In this document: piece by piece, positions 1 through 6,952 of the stretch
How the letters are laid out: every line of letters starts with the position of its first letter
Numbering within the stretch: position 1 is the stretch's first letter
IMG/VR virus record: IMGVR_UViG_3300002835_000601
Location: 1 to 34,568 of that record
Length of the DNA stretch: 34,568 bases
From: a virus
Reading direction: 5' to 3' (one strand)
The notes under the pieces: generated by a model
Told to the model about the DNA's origin: nothing
What the model saw: the letters and a program-made list of their open reading frames with translations, nothing else
The model's database searches: none
Made by a program: the position numbers and the translations under genes

Positions 1-308
1 CGATAGTACTTACCTATGATTGAATTATCAAAACGATTCCTGCCGGCCGATATTCCGATACAATGTGTTTTACAGTGATTGTGCCTGGGACAGACATTAA
101 CTCCAGAATGATCGGCCGGTAGAAGCGCAACATATGCGCTTCGATATTGTGGATAAAGTTTGTACGACTTTGCAAGTTTAGTGTTTTGAGTCTCTGCCGT
201 ACATAAAATGGAATTCCTTTGAAAGTGCATGATCAGATCATGATCAGAGACCTCAGGTAAGGTTATTGCGCCGCCCGTATAGATTGATTGTGCCGATACT
301 GTGGACAT
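1..308 (-). CDS. Gp88/DUF7227-like phage protein, C-terminus cut by window edge
   Basis: This reading frame opens at an ATG at 308 (leftward), preceded by an AAGGA ribosome site about 9 bases upstream, and runs without a stop to base 1, giving about 102 residues. Near the end of the visible part it reads VALLPADHSGVNVCPRHNHC followed by KTHCIG and SAGRNRF. This resembles the phage Gp88/DUF7227 family, where a 'P...SG.NVCP....C...C....AGR' core carries conserved cysteines. The biochemical role of that family is not established. The gene lies alone, reading away from the repeat-rich non-coding region. The family match is from memory of the motif pattern, so it is moderate; the frame being coding is more certain. 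Confidence 0.6.
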   Translation of the reverse strand, partial: MSTVSAQSIYTGGAITLPEVSDHDLIMHFQRNSILCTAETQNTKLAKSYKLYPQYRSAYVALLPADHSGVNVCPRHNHCKTHCIGISAGRNRFDNSIIGKYY

Positions 309-1023
309 TAGATCGATTCCTTATCTGTTGACTAATTCAGGGGAAACATTCCCCCGCCGCAAGTAGTATCGATCCGAATATCTGTATTTTCAAGCCATTT
401 TTACGAGATCGGACTGGAACGTAAGTCTCTGGCCTGGCTGGCCTTTGGGGCGATTTCTGGGGGCTGGCTGGCCCCCTGGAGGGGGCTGGATGGGCGAGCG
501 TGTGCATGGGCGTGTTTGGCTTAGTGTCACTGTGTCACTGTATCCATGAGTGTCAGTGTATCACTGTGTCACTGTGTGGCCTCCTGCCTGATTATCAGGT
601 GGTCGTAGTTCCGTAAGTGTCACTGTGCGAGTATGTTACGATTTTGGATCTGGCAGAATGGCAGAGAAGTGGCAGAAAATGTCAACGATCTGGGCGAATG
701 TTGAACAAATTGCAAGGGAGCCAGAAGTCAACAAGATTGTGAAATAAAGAACGAAGTCCCGAGCCGGAGGGATTGGAGGTCAGTGGCAGGGTGACGGGCG
801 TGAGCCTGGGGCGAGGGTGCTGGGCTGGCTCGTTTAGGCTTAATTAAGCGTGATTAGGTCCCAAAGCGAGCTTTTTTAAGAAAAGTGGCAGTGTGTGCAA
901 TCACAAACCCTCCTCCCAATCTCCTCCCCTGAACCAATCATCACTAAGTTGTGTAAGATGGTGATATATGGTTTGCTGGTTAATAACTTACAACCTATCC
1001 CCGCGCCGTGTATGATGTTGCGT
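309..1023. other. Non-coding region with repeats and palindromes
   Basis: I see no convincing gene in this stretch. It contains a G/C-rich block at 459-486 where GGGGGC, GCCCCC and GGGGGC alternate, so two hairpins compete for the same central strand. It also contains the CACTGT repeats (524-626), a 13-base palindrome CCTGATTATCAGG at 587-599, three GGCAGA copies at 652-676, and a perfect 12-base palindrome GCTTAATTAAGC at 838-849. Such density of dyads suggests regulatory or replication sites. No function can be assigned. Confidence 0.5.
524..626. repeat. CACTGT repeat cluster A
   Basis: CACTGT occurs at 528, 536, 562, 570 and 621, with a CAGTGT variant at 554. Several copies sit in the longer word GTGTCACTGT, and the copy at 536 reads CACTGTATC. 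The same core builds the larger array at 2322-2495, so the two clusters on either side of the leftward gene group probably bind the same factor. Confidence 0.6.
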
Positions 1024-1057
1024 AAATAACAAAGAAGCCCAGCGGGTTGCTGGGCTT
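1024..1057 (-). terminator. Intrinsic terminator of the leftward gene ending at 1087
   Basis: A perfect 9-bp stem (AAGCCCAGC paired with GCTGGGCTT, 1035-1043 and 1049-1057) with a 5-base loop lies just after the stop of the 1087-1578 gene. Read leftward, the stem is followed by a T-rich run (CTTTGTTATTT), as expected of a Rho-independent terminator. Confidence 0.75.
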
Positions 1058-1086
1058 GAAATCGTATCTGGATTGTGGCGAGTGGA

Positions 1087-1578
1087 TCAGATCAGATAGA
1101 GTGGATTGCGTGCGAATTCAGGCCCATCGGCCCATCCTGTAAGTTTTTTTACCTGCTCAAGTTCATCCTCATGGATCATAACGCTCTCGGTTGTCAGAGT
1201 GTCGCCAAAGCGTTCAGCTATCTCGGGATGATCTTCGCGTAATTCAGCCCAAAATTCGTCTGCGGAATATTCAAAATCGACCGACACTCGAAACCAAGTC
1301 TCACCGTCATGGTCAATGTAGATCAATTTCCAATCTTGAGTGGTATCATCCAGCTTCAGGAAAATACCTTCCCATTCGCCCCAACTGCTATCACTGCCAC
1401 ATTCAAAGGCTCCACGCCCGTTAGGCCAGCGGCACATCGTACCAGTCCAAGATTGACCAAATTCATTTTCGCCTCTAACGTCCCAGATCTCGCAACCAAT
1501 CTCCAGTTCGGCGAGTTGATCGTGGGCGAAACTCATGCTTTTGGCTGTTTCGAGGTCTGCTGCTGTTTCGATTTTCAT
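1087..1578 (-). CDS. Hypothetical acidic protein (163 aa)
   Basis: I do not recognise this protein. The start at 1578 (MKIETAADLETAKSM) is chosen because AAGGAT lies 8 bases upstream; an upstream in-frame Met at 1626 lacks a site. The product is acidic and rich in Trp (for example SSWGEWEGIF and TGWADG) with no membrane segment or signal peptide, so it is probably a soluble cytoplasmic protein. It is the last gene of a leftward trio (2097 to 1087) and is followed directly by a strong terminator. Its position in an accessory arm next to a repeat array suggests a host-takeover or maintenance role, but nothing in the sequence proves it. Confidence 0.75.
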   Translation of the reverse strand: MKIETAADLETAKSMSFAHDQLAELEIGCEIWDVRGENEFGQSWTGTMCRWPNGRGAFECGSDSSWGEWEGIFLKLDDTTQDWKLIYIDHDGETWFRVSVDFEYSADEFWAELREDHPEIAERFGDTLTTESVMIHEDELEQVKKLTGWADGPEFARNPLYLI

Positions 1579-1684
1579 CTGTCTCGATCCTTCCGTTGGA
1601 AACATGTTTACCATTTGAGATACCAACCAATCTGATCCAATATAACCACTGACCTGGCAACAAGCCAGATCATTTAATCCGCTT

Positions 1685-1876
1685 TCATCTGGTCAATTCC
1701 TGAAAAGTGTAAGCTGCAAGATCAGACGCAAATCCGGTGGAATCACCACACAGGCCCAACAGGCCTCCAGCCACGGTGTCATCCGGTTCGCAGTCCACAA
1801 CGCAGCATCGATTCGCATCCCAATAGTGATGCCCTGCGATAGGACCATAATTCCTGAATCGTACGTACAAGATCAT
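1685..1876 (-). CDS. Small hypothetical protein (63 aa)
   Basis: A short leftward ORF starting MILYVRFRNYGPIAGHHYWD. It has a good ribosome site (AAGGGGC, 6-7 bases before the ATG at 1876) and starts 11 bases after the stop of the gene ending at 1888, consistent with co-transcription. It has three cysteines in the middle (RCCVVDCEPDD) but no recognisable fold. No family is assigned. Confidence 0.6.
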   Translation of the reverse strand: MILYVRFRNYGPIAGHHYWDANRCCVVDCEPDDTVAGGLLGLCGDSTGFASDLAAYTFQELTR

Positions 1877-1887
1877 GATTCTGCCCC

Positions 1888-2097
1888 TTACTTAGAGTCG
1901 CAATAAGTTTGGAAACCTTGGCCTGTTTTGAGATACCTGGTCGCAGCCACAGACGTTTCCAGACTCCACCCAAGCTCATCATGCAAATAATCGCAGATCG
2001 CAACTGCGGATCGTCTCTTGGCAAGATCTCTTGCCTGAGTCAACTGACCGTTGATCAAGCTCTCAGCCATAAATTCAAACGCTTCTGATCGTTTCAT
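1888..2097 (-). CDS. Small hypothetical protein (69 aa), first gene of leftward trio
   Basis: The ORF starts MKRSEAFEFMAESLINGQLT at 2097, with AGGGA about 9 bases upstream. A longer in-frame version beginning at 2154 would start inside the leader and has no clear ribosome site. The protein is mostly helical by composition (AKRRSAVAICDYLHDELGWS). No known domain is recognised. A TTGACT-N17-TATATT promoter about 60-90 bases upstream would drive this gene and the two that follow. Confidence 0.65.
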   Translation of the reverse strand: MKRSEAFEFMAESLINGQLTQARDLAKRRSAVAICDYLHDELGWSLETSVAATRYLKTGQGFQTYCDSK

Positions 2098-2156
2098 GAT
2101 TCGTCGTCCCTTACTTGGTTTTGAGATTTCATCGAGAACATTTCCCCGACACACAA

Positions 2157-2185
2157 AATATATCGACCGGATGAGCCAGAGTCAA
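2157..2185 (-). promoter_or_regulatory. Sigma70-type promoter for the leftward 2097-1087 genes
   Basis: Read leftward, the -35 box is TTGACT (2185-2180), the spacer is exactly 17 bases and the -10 box is TATATT (2162-2157). It shares the 17-base spacing with the other promoters found in this window. The first gene starts at 2097. Confidence 0.65.
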
Positions 2186-2321
2186 AAAGATTTCTCAAAA
2201 AATGTCAACGGCCTTTGATCTAACTTAATGGCTTATTCCATAGGGTTTGACGCTGATTTGGGCCTGAACTTCGGCCTGAATATGGGTGCGCGTGTACATA
2301 CGCCTATAGGCGTGCGTGAGG

Positions 2322-2495
2322 CAGTGTATCCCCGTAGGATATCATATTTAGCACTGTATCTATAAGTATCACTGTATGACACTGTATCTGGGTAGATCAC
2401 TGTATCTATATTTGGCACTGTATCCGAATAAGGCACTGTATAGGTGTAGAGTGGTGTAGGACAGTGTATCAGGAGTCAGTTTACACCAGTGTATC
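2322..2495. repeat. CACTGTATC array with 18-bp period (cluster B)
   Basis: Nine copies of CA(C/G)TGTAT lie at 2322, 2352, 2370, 2380, 2398, 2416, 2434, 2462 and 2487, all in one orientation. The steps 2352-2370 and 2380-2398-2416-2434 are exactly 18 bases; the remaining gaps are 30, 10, 28 and 25. Same-face direct repeats of this kind are typical of iterons at replication origins or of arrays bound by a cooperative regulator. A leftward ORF through them (2233-2436) only translates the period as a repeated D-T pattern and is not believed. Confidence 0.7.
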
Positions 2496-2860
2496 TATAA
2501 GGCTGAATATACTACTGAGTGGGATACTGAACAAAGTTATACTTTGCATTTTACGTCTGTAATACTTCAGAGACAGAAGACGACCTTTTCCCCTACACTA
2601 CACCTGACTCACATCTTGTTTCCTCTAGGCCTTGTATGAGAATCCTCATATCACCTATCAGAAACCTGTGAATCCTGATTCAACTCAACCTTAGACGTCA
2701 TTTCCCACTTAAGGGAACATTCCATCTGGCTGAAAGAATCTGGTAGTGGGCGAATACTAGGTCTGGTCAGCTTACCGATTAGACTCGTTTTAGTGTAGGG
2801 ACCAGGTTGTTAGGTATCAACAGTGCCTGGATTCGATAGTGAGTCTACCCGTCAAGCCGA
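2496..2860. other. Intergenic, no feature recognised
   Basis: No ORF with a ribosome site, tRNA or hairpin terminator is seen here. The region directly follows the repeat array and could be part of the same control or origin region, but that is conjecture. Confidence 0.4.
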
Positions 2861-3307
2861 ATGGCGATCCTCATTTACCACTGTCCAGTGCTGCACTCAG
2901 CGAGCGTTCGTCAAACGCCTTCCCCCTGGACACTCATCTATCACTCACTGACCCTTGCCGGAGGATCTGACCAACTTCCCAGTACTGGGTATGTGTGGCA
3001 AGGAAACCTGTACTACGATATTGATCGCGTTTTTAGGCTGTCAGCGTTTTCTTGTCAAAGAGTTGTGAGATATACGACGGATGCGATCCAGTTCGCGTAT
3101 AGGCGGGTGATTGACTCACCACTTATCTTGCCTCCGTCACCCAGTTTAACCGTCGGTTCATGCTGGGTAGTAGATTCAGCTCTCGCTGATGAGGGGGTTA
3201 TCGTATTCAGCGCAAGGCTTGGTCCGCTCTTTTTCAACCCTGATCTCACCATCAATTGTACATCACCCTCATATCCATGTCAACGACCTACCAAACGCAT
3301 AGCTTGA
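2861..3307 (+). CDS. Possible hypothetical ORF (148 aa), doubtful
   Basis: This is an uninterrupted 149-codon frame starting MAILIYHCPVLHSASV. A stop codon lies shortly upstream, so it cannot be extended, and no ribosome site precedes the ATG. The sequence is rich in Ser, Pro and hydrophobic residues and matches no family I know. It is followed by an A/T-rich stretch and the promoter of the next operon. It may be a chance open frame; it is listed because it is the only sizeable frame in a gap of about 1.4 kb. Confidence 0.25.
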   Translation: MAILIYHCPVLHSASVRQTPSPWTLIYHSLTLAGGSDQLPSTGYVWQGNLYYDIDRVFRLSAFSCQRVVRYTTDAIQFAYRRVIDSPLILPPSPSLTVGSCWVVDSALADEGVIVFSARLGPLFFNPDLTINCTSPSYPCQRPTKRIA

Positions 3308-3425
3308 CAGACTTACAAAAACGTATAAACACCATATATCCCACCCTCCCATTAAACTATAAGCCCTTACATTATAACGGATTGGCGAGTTTTTAAAAAA
3401 TATGTACATAAAATTTAGTCGCGTA

Positions 3426-3454
3426 TTGACATTCATATGTCGATAGACTAACAT
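3426..3454 (+). promoter_or_regulatory. Sigma70-type promoter of the rightward small-gene operon
   Basis: The -35 box is TTGACA (3426-3431), the spacer is 17 bases and the -10 box is TAACAT (3449-3454). The -35 lies inside a near-palindrome, ATTGACAT-TCAT-ATGTCGAT (3425-3444), that could be an operator covering the promoter. The first gene starts at 3501. Confidence 0.7.
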
Positions 3455-3500
3455 TCCTCCAAGGCTGGAACACATAAGAAACGTCACACAGGGAGGATCG

Positions 3501-3902
3501 ATGGCGAACTCGCTCAAGTACTCAACAGAATTTAATCCAGGTCAACTGGCAGCTATGAAGGGCATCCTGAGAAAGAATGGATGGGAGACAGAGGATACGA
3601 TTGTCAACGGCATCGAACTCTATGCATTTGGGTATGGATATGCCATCGCTGACTGGAAAAAGATCTGGTCCGAAAAACCTTTCCCTGAAGACTTCCCTTA
3701 TATACCGCTTCTCATGCTACCTCACCATAAACTGCTGGGAAAGATCCAGCACGACATTAACCATAATCCAGACCGCAAACGTCACATGGAGAAGATGCAC
3801 GAAAAGGCCTACTTGACTTACGTTGAGTCTTACCAAACAGATTGGGAGTCTCAAGACTTGCTTTATAGATACAAAAAACTGATGAAAGAGGCTCAAGTAT
3901 GA
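3501..3902 (+). CDS. Hypothetical early protein (133 aa)
   Basis: First gene of the rightward operon, with a strong GGGAGG ribosome site 4 bases before the ATG. The protein starts MANSLKYSTEFNPGQLAAMK and has a mixed charged/aromatic composition with an N-terminal helix that could bind DNA or protein (GQLAAMKGILRKNGW). There is no membrane segment and no known family. Its stop overlaps the next start as ATGA (3899), implying translational coupling. As first gene under the operon promoter it is probably an early-expressed accessory protein. Confidence 0.8.
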   Translation: MANSLKYSTEFNPGQLAAMKGILRKNGWETEDTIVNGIELYAFGYGYAIADWKKIWSEKPFPEDFPYIPLLMLPHHKLLGKIQHDINHNPDRKRHMEKMHEKAYLTYVESYQTDWESQDLLYRYKKLMKEAQV

Positions 3903-4237
3903 GGTTCAATACAAAAATACAGTTCACAACAGATCTCAGCGAGCCTGAGAAAGAGTATGTCAATGACTGCCTGATCTCACGCATGTATGAGTACTTCTCC
4001 AAAGAGTTCGAGACAGTGGCTCAAGTGGCAACAAAGTTTTGCCTGGATGGTAAAGGAGTCTGCCTGTTTGCTACCAGCTACAGGAACGAGATGGACGAGG
4101 TCATGATTATTGGCGTTGAAACAAAGGATTTAGCCACAGCCAAGTATTTGCAAGACGAGTTCCATGAATCCATGCGTGAGTTTGCTGAAGAAGGTTCCGA
4201 ATTTACATCCTCCTGGATCAACCCAGAACTTAACTGA
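3899..4237 (+). CDS. Hypothetical early protein (112 aa)
   Basis: Starts in an ATGA overlap with the previous gene. The sequence (MRFNTKIQFTTDLSEPEKEY...) alternates beta-like and helical stretches and ends in an acidic segment. It has two or three scattered cysteines and no recognisable catalytic motif. It is co-transcribed with neighbours of equally unknown role, and no function is assigned. Confidence 0.75.
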   Translation: MRFNTKIQFTTDLSEPEKEYVNDCLISRMYEYFSKEFETVAQVATKFCLDGKGVCLFATSYRNEMDEVMIIGVETKDLATAKYLQDEFHESMREFAEEGSEFTSSWINPELN

Positions 4238-4246
4238 GAGAGAATC

Positions 4247-4471
4247 ATGATCAAGGCCACAACATATACTCCTGTTTACGACAGGACAAAAGAACAAGAA
4301 GACTCCCCAGGTTTCATCGATAAACGCACCTTAAAAATCGCCTGGTGGCTCCTGAAGGATCGTCGAGACTGGCTTGTCCATGGTGAATCACCTACAGGCT
4401 GGACTGATAAAGTTGCCATGGCAAGGGAAGTCCAGAGAATCATGGATTTGATCGAGGAGCATTTCAAATGA
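4247..4471 (+). CDS. Small hypothetical protein (74 aa)
   Basis: The ATG at 4247 follows a purine-rich GAGAGAGA site 9 bases after the previous stop. The protein begins MIKATTYTPVYDRTKEQEDS and has a Trp-rich middle (AWWLLKDRRDWLVHG). The C-terminal half is a probable helix (MAREVQRIMDLIEEHF). Its last codons overlap the next start as ATGA. No family is recognised. Confidence 0.7.
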   Translation: MIKATTYTPVYDRTKEQEDSPGFIDKRTLKIAWWLLKDRRDWLVHGESPTGWTDKVAMAREVQRIMDLIEEHFK

Positions 4472-4614
4472 ACGCTGACGAAAAATGCCCTGACTGCGAA
4501 GAGGTTTGGGTGCTGTGTGAGTGCGAGGCTTATTGCGAGAAGTGCGGTAAGCACGAAGAAAAATGCCTGTGCGTAGATAACGAATGGGAGACCGAAACTG
4601 ATGACGATGAATAA
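4468..4614 (+). CDS. Tiny cysteine-rich zinc-ribbon-like protein (48 aa)
   Basis: This frame begins in the ATGA overlap with the preceding stop and encodes 48 residues, eight of them cysteine: C7, C10, C17, C19, C23, C26, C33 and C35. The CPDC and CEKCG pairs look like the two knuckles of a zinc ribbon, and the tail is strongly acidic (ETETDDDE). Small zinc ribbons of this kind commonly bind nucleic acid or RNA polymerase, so a transcription or nuclease modulator is possible. That is inference; only the Cys pattern and the coupled start are visible. Confidence 0.7.
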   Translation: MNADEKCPDCEEVWVLCECEAYCEKCGKHEEKCLCVDNEWETETDDDE

Positions 4615-4816
4615 AGACGAAACCCTGCATTCCCTGATAGGCATCCAGCCGAGACACCTGAGGTTGGCACAGTTCCACCTAAACAACTATTTCCGGTTGC
4701 TAAGTGAGCAGATGCAAGAAGGAGACGATTTCACAAAAACAACAATCTCGGAGTTACGGTATTTGGACCGTTTGATTTCTGGCATATTCGGAGACGATTT
4801 TAATGCGAGTTCCTGA
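4601..4816 (+). CDS. Small hypothetical protein (71 aa)
   Basis: Overlaps the end of the cysteine-rich gene by 14 bases. The start could be the ATG at 4601 (MTMNKDETLHSLIGIQPRHL) or the second Met at 4607. The sequence is mostly helical (LRLAQFHLNNYFRLLSEQMQ) with an acidic C-terminus. There is no recognised domain. The tight overlaps on both sides support it being a real gene of the operon. Confidence 0.65.
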   Translation: MTMNKDETLHSLIGIQPRHLRLAQFHLNNYFRLLSEQMQEGDDFTKTTISELRYLDRLISGIFGDDFNASS

Positions 4817-5039
4817 ACTAAGTTGCGGCAAATTCCTTGGCTACCGCATTTTGTGTAGAGGCGGTCTTCAAATCTACCTCAGTTCGGTGGAAGGAGTCGT
4901 GACGGCAGATCTGAACGATCTTCTAGATTTTGCTAAAAATATTGCCCCAAAGATGACATCGATATACGTTTACGAGTCTTACGAGGATCTTTACGCCTTG
5001 AGATACTCTCGCAAATTAGGCGAATGGAGTGGGACCTGA
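4803..5039 (+). CDS. Small hypothetical protein (78 aa)
   Basis: Starts MRVPELSCGKFLGYRILCRG, overlapping the previous gene by 14 bases. It has a beta-rich N-terminal half and a tyrosine-rich segment (SIYVYESYEDLYALRY) near the end. No membrane span or known motif is visible. It is followed by the paralogue-bearing gene at 5029, whose GTG start lies inside its last codons. Confidence 0.65.
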   Translation: MRVPELSCGKFLGYRILCRGGLQIYLSSVEGVVTADLNDLLDFAKNIAPKMTSIYVYESYEDLYALRYSRKLGEWSGT

Positions 5040-5364
5040 TGACCGAGAACACATACAAGAACGAATTAAAATTCCCACAACTCTATTACTCGCAATGACA
5101 ACGAGGTTAAAGGTGGACGAGAGTAGAGAACTTGTATCGATTGATCCCGACCTGATCACGATTAACTCTTTGACTGTAAACGGCATCACAATCGAACTCA
5201 TGAAAGAGAAAGAGGAATGCCCACTAGGCATACCCTACATCCTTCGCACAACGCCGAGAATCATGACAGGTGAAGACCCGTGTTGGTTTGGGCAATATTG
5301 GAAAGCTCAAATACATTTCAAGCGAATGGTAAATCGCGTGTCACCAATGATTGAGAGGAATTGA
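5029..5364 (+). CDS. Hypothetical protein (111 aa), paralogous at its N-terminus to the 6114-6380 product
   Basis: The proposed GTG start at 5029 gives MGPDDREHIQERIKIPTTLL. The stretch QERIKIPTTLLLAM is nearly the same as RERIVIPTTLLLAM at the C-terminus of the gene at 6114-6380, and the DNA is correspondingly similar. This supports the GTG frame over an ATG frame at 5039 that stops after 19 codons. A shorter version could start at the Met at 5095. The downstream part (LTVNGITIELMKEKEECPLG) is soluble and unrecognised. The duplication suggests a shared binding helix used by two operon products. Confidence 0.65.
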   Translation: MGPDDREHIQERIKIPTTLLLAMTTRLKVDESRELVSIDPDLITINSLTVNGITIELMKEKEECPLGIPYILRTTPRIMTGEDPCWFGQYWKAQIHFKRMVNRVSPMIERN

Positions 5365-5366
5365 AG

Positions 5367-5558
5367 ATGGACAAGAGCAGAAAAATTGTATTTCACATGG
5401 CTCGTAGAGCGATTTGGGCCAAAAGAGAGTTGCGAAAATTTGACAAGTCGGGATTTCAGAACCCGCATATGCGATTTGCGATTCACTTGGCATCCAACGA
5501 GGCTCATGAATGCTATCGGGTTGCGAAAATGGTTCTTAAAGAGGCGAAGTTTGACTAA
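5367..5558 (+). CDS. Small basic hypothetical protein (63 aa)
   Basis: The ATG at 5367 is preceded by GAGAGGA 7 bases upstream. The protein (MDKSRKIVFHMARRAIWAKR...) is strongly basic and helical, so nucleic-acid binding is plausible, but no family is recognised. A TTG at 5361 is an unlikely earlier start. Its stop overlaps the next ATG as TAATG. Confidence 0.65.
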   Translation: MDKSRKIVFHMARRAIWAKRELRKFDKSGFQNPHMRFAIHLASNEAHECYRVAKMVLKEAKFD

Positions 5559-5665
5559 TGGTTGACTCCGTACTGGAATGGGCCTCACTGATCTCCGCAA
5601 TCGTTGGTTGCATGGTGACGTTGCTACTGGTCGTGATTGAGATATCTAATAGACCTCGAATATGA
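5558..5665 (+). CDS. 35-aa single-span membrane peptide
   Basis: A very short gene fits exactly between its neighbours. Its ATG shares a base with the previous stop (TAATG, 5556-5560) and its TGA overlaps the ATG at 5662 (ATGA). The product has a short N-terminus (MVDSVLEWAS), one hydrophobic segment LISAIVGCMVTLLLVVIEI, and a short basic tail (SNRPRI). It should therefore insert into the inner membrane once. Tiny early phage membrane peptides often act on host membrane functions or superinfection, but nothing here shows which. The exact fit between coupled stops and starts is the main evidence that it is translated. Confidence 0.65.
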   Translation: MVDSVLEWASLISAIVGCMVTLLLVVIEISNRPRI

Positions 5666-5682
5666 AACGGAAGGTGATGAAG

Positions 5683-6117
5683 ATGAGTGATAGCGACATG
5701 GCCTCAAAACTGATTGCAGTGATTGTTGAACAACGAAACCAAATCGTCGAGCTAGAATCCCAGATTTCCAGGATAGACAAGGCCAATACAGATCTTCTGG
5801 GCCAATACGTTGAGGCTGCGGAGCGAGCCAGAGAACTGAAGATAGAACTCAACGCAAAACCTGATCCACCAGAACCGGAGGATGCTTATCTGAGCGACTT
5901 TAGGGTGCTGAAAACGGCGATTGAGATAGTCTCGTATGCAATGGACTCAAGGTCTAGAGACTTTGAATCAGCAATCTGCACAGAGACAAAGCGTCTCATC
6001 AGAAGTTTCACCGAGAATGTGAGACTGTGGGATGGGCTGGACGATCTTGAACCGTACCTATGGAGCAGTTTGGGATCTGGAGAAGAACACCTTGTCGATA
6101 GGGAGTGGAAAAAATGA
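5683..6117 (+). CDS. Coiled-coil hypothetical protein (144 aa)
   Basis: Two starts are possible. The ATG at 5662 overlaps the preceding stop but has no ribosome site, while the ATG at 5683 has AAGGTG 6 bases upstream and is preferred (MSDSDMASKLIAVIVEQRNQ). The first 60 residues show a heptad-like pattern (QRNQIVELESQISRIDKAN, then ELKIELNAK) indicating a coiled coil. A Pro/Glu hinge (DPPEPEDA) and a helical C-terminal domain follow. It is probably an oligomeric soluble protein of unknown role. Confidence 0.7.
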   Translation: MSDSDMASKLIAVIVEQRNQIVELESQISRIDKANTDLLGQYVEAAERARELKIELNAKPDPPEPEDAYLSDFRVLKTAIEIVSYAMDSRSRDFESAICTETKRLIRSFTENVRLWDGLDDLEPYLWSSLGSGEEHLVDREWKK

Positions 6118-6380
6118 GCGAGGCTGAACAGCTAGAAATCGTCATCAGAAACCTTGAGACGAGGCTTGATATCGCCCGCAAGAACCTTGACAAATTGAAC
6201 GTAGGCCCGATGACATCACCTGAGAAAGAACTACTAACACCAGAAGTCGTTGATGGATGGAAACGTGTTGCAACCGCGCAACTGGAGAACTATCGGGAAC
6301 GAATTGTCATTCCCACAACTCTTTTACTCGCCATGATCAACAAGATTCAGGCCAACGAGGCTAAAAATGAACATGGTTGA
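6114..6380 (+). CDS. Small helical hypothetical protein (88 aa)
   Basis: The start at 6114 (MSEAEQLEIVIRNLETRLDI) lies in an ATGA overlap with the previous stop and has GGGAG upstream; an in-frame Met at 6105 is less likely. The N-terminus is coiled-coil-like. The C-terminus NYRERIVIPTTLLLAM is the duplicated segment shared with the 5029-5364 gene. No known domain is recognised. Confidence 0.7.
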   Translation: MSEAEQLEIVIRNLETRLDIARKNLDKLNVGPMTSPEKELLTPEVVDGWKRVATAQLENYRERIVIPTTLLLAMINKIQANEAKNEHG

Positions 6381-6567
6381 ACGGACAATCGTCTACGGTA
6401 TTCCGGCTGATTTCTATACAGTCGAAGAGACAAAGCTGTTGATGGACGATATCATCGGTCGAAAAAAACTTGATCAGGATAAGTGGGCTGAGATTATCAG
6501 GGATGCTCGCTCGAGAATGGCCGAAAAAGAAAAACCGAATCTCCCCTTGCGCCCTGATCATCCATGA
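6367..6567 (+). CDS. Small hypothetical protein (66 aa)
   Basis: Overlaps the previous gene by 14 bases, with an AGG site 6 bases before the ATG. The protein (MNMVERTIVYGIPADFYTVE...) has a charged helical centre (DIIGRKKLDQDKWAEIIRDA) and a Pro-rich tail. No family is recognised. It is part of the same operon. Confidence 0.65.
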   Translation: MNMVERTIVYGIPADFYTVEETKLLMDDIIGRKKLDQDKWAEIIRDARSRMAEKEKPNLPLRPDHP

Positions 6568-6609
6568 GATAGAATTCATCCGTCCCTTAACACTCGAAAG
6601 GATAGAGAA

Positions 6610-6882
6610 ATGTCATACGAAGATGAGATCGAAGATAACGAAGAGTCGGAAAACGGATTTAATGTCCCTCGCTTCGATGAGGCTGAAACAGAAGAGTACA
6701 TGACGATCTTGATCGACTCTGTTTTTACGCCCGAAAGCCTGAGGAAACTGGGCTTTTTAGCCTTGGAAGACCTGAGGGAGCAGTACAAAAAGGCGGGTGA
6801 ATGGCCCAACTGTGAGCTAAGACAGGGAGAAGACTTCGGGAAAAGATTGCTCAATCAAATCGCCTGGAAAATGAACATCTGA
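6610..6882 (+). CDS. Acidic hypothetical protein (90 aa), last gene of operon
   Basis: Has a good ribosome site (AAGGAT, 6 bases before the ATG) and an extremely acidic N-terminus (MSYEDEIEDNEESENG), reminiscent of DNA-mimic or anti-host proteins, though no specific family is recognised. The rest is helical (FTPESLRKLGFLALEDLREQ). It is followed about 70 bases later by a strong intrinsic terminator that ends the rightward operon. Confidence 0.75.
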   Translation: MSYEDEIEDNEESENGFNVPRFDEAETEEYMTILIDSVFTPESLRKLGFLALEDLREQYKKAGEWPNCELRQGEDFGKRLLNQIAWKMNI

Positions 6883-6952
6883 CTTGTCAGATCCTAATTT
6901 TGCGTGTACAATATTTGCTCAGTCCTGGTCACGGACGATCAGAATCCATCAG

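Noticed and set aside
2233-2436. Leftward 67-codon frame through the CACTGTATC array
   Set aside because: It only translates the 18-bp period as a repeated Asp-Thr pattern and has no ribosome site; the DNA repeat is the feature.
2322-2495. CRISPR array
   Set aside because: The repeat unit is only 8-9 bp and spacers are about 1-21 bp, far from CRISPR dimensions, with no cas gene nearby.
5039-5098. 19-codon ATG frame (MTENTYKNELKFPQ...)
   Set aside because: The DNA similarity with 6298-6342 is preserved in the GTG frame starting at 5029, which gives a longer protein.
5558-5665. Holin
   Set aside because: It has only one membrane span, is very short, is in an early operon, and no endolysin is nearby.
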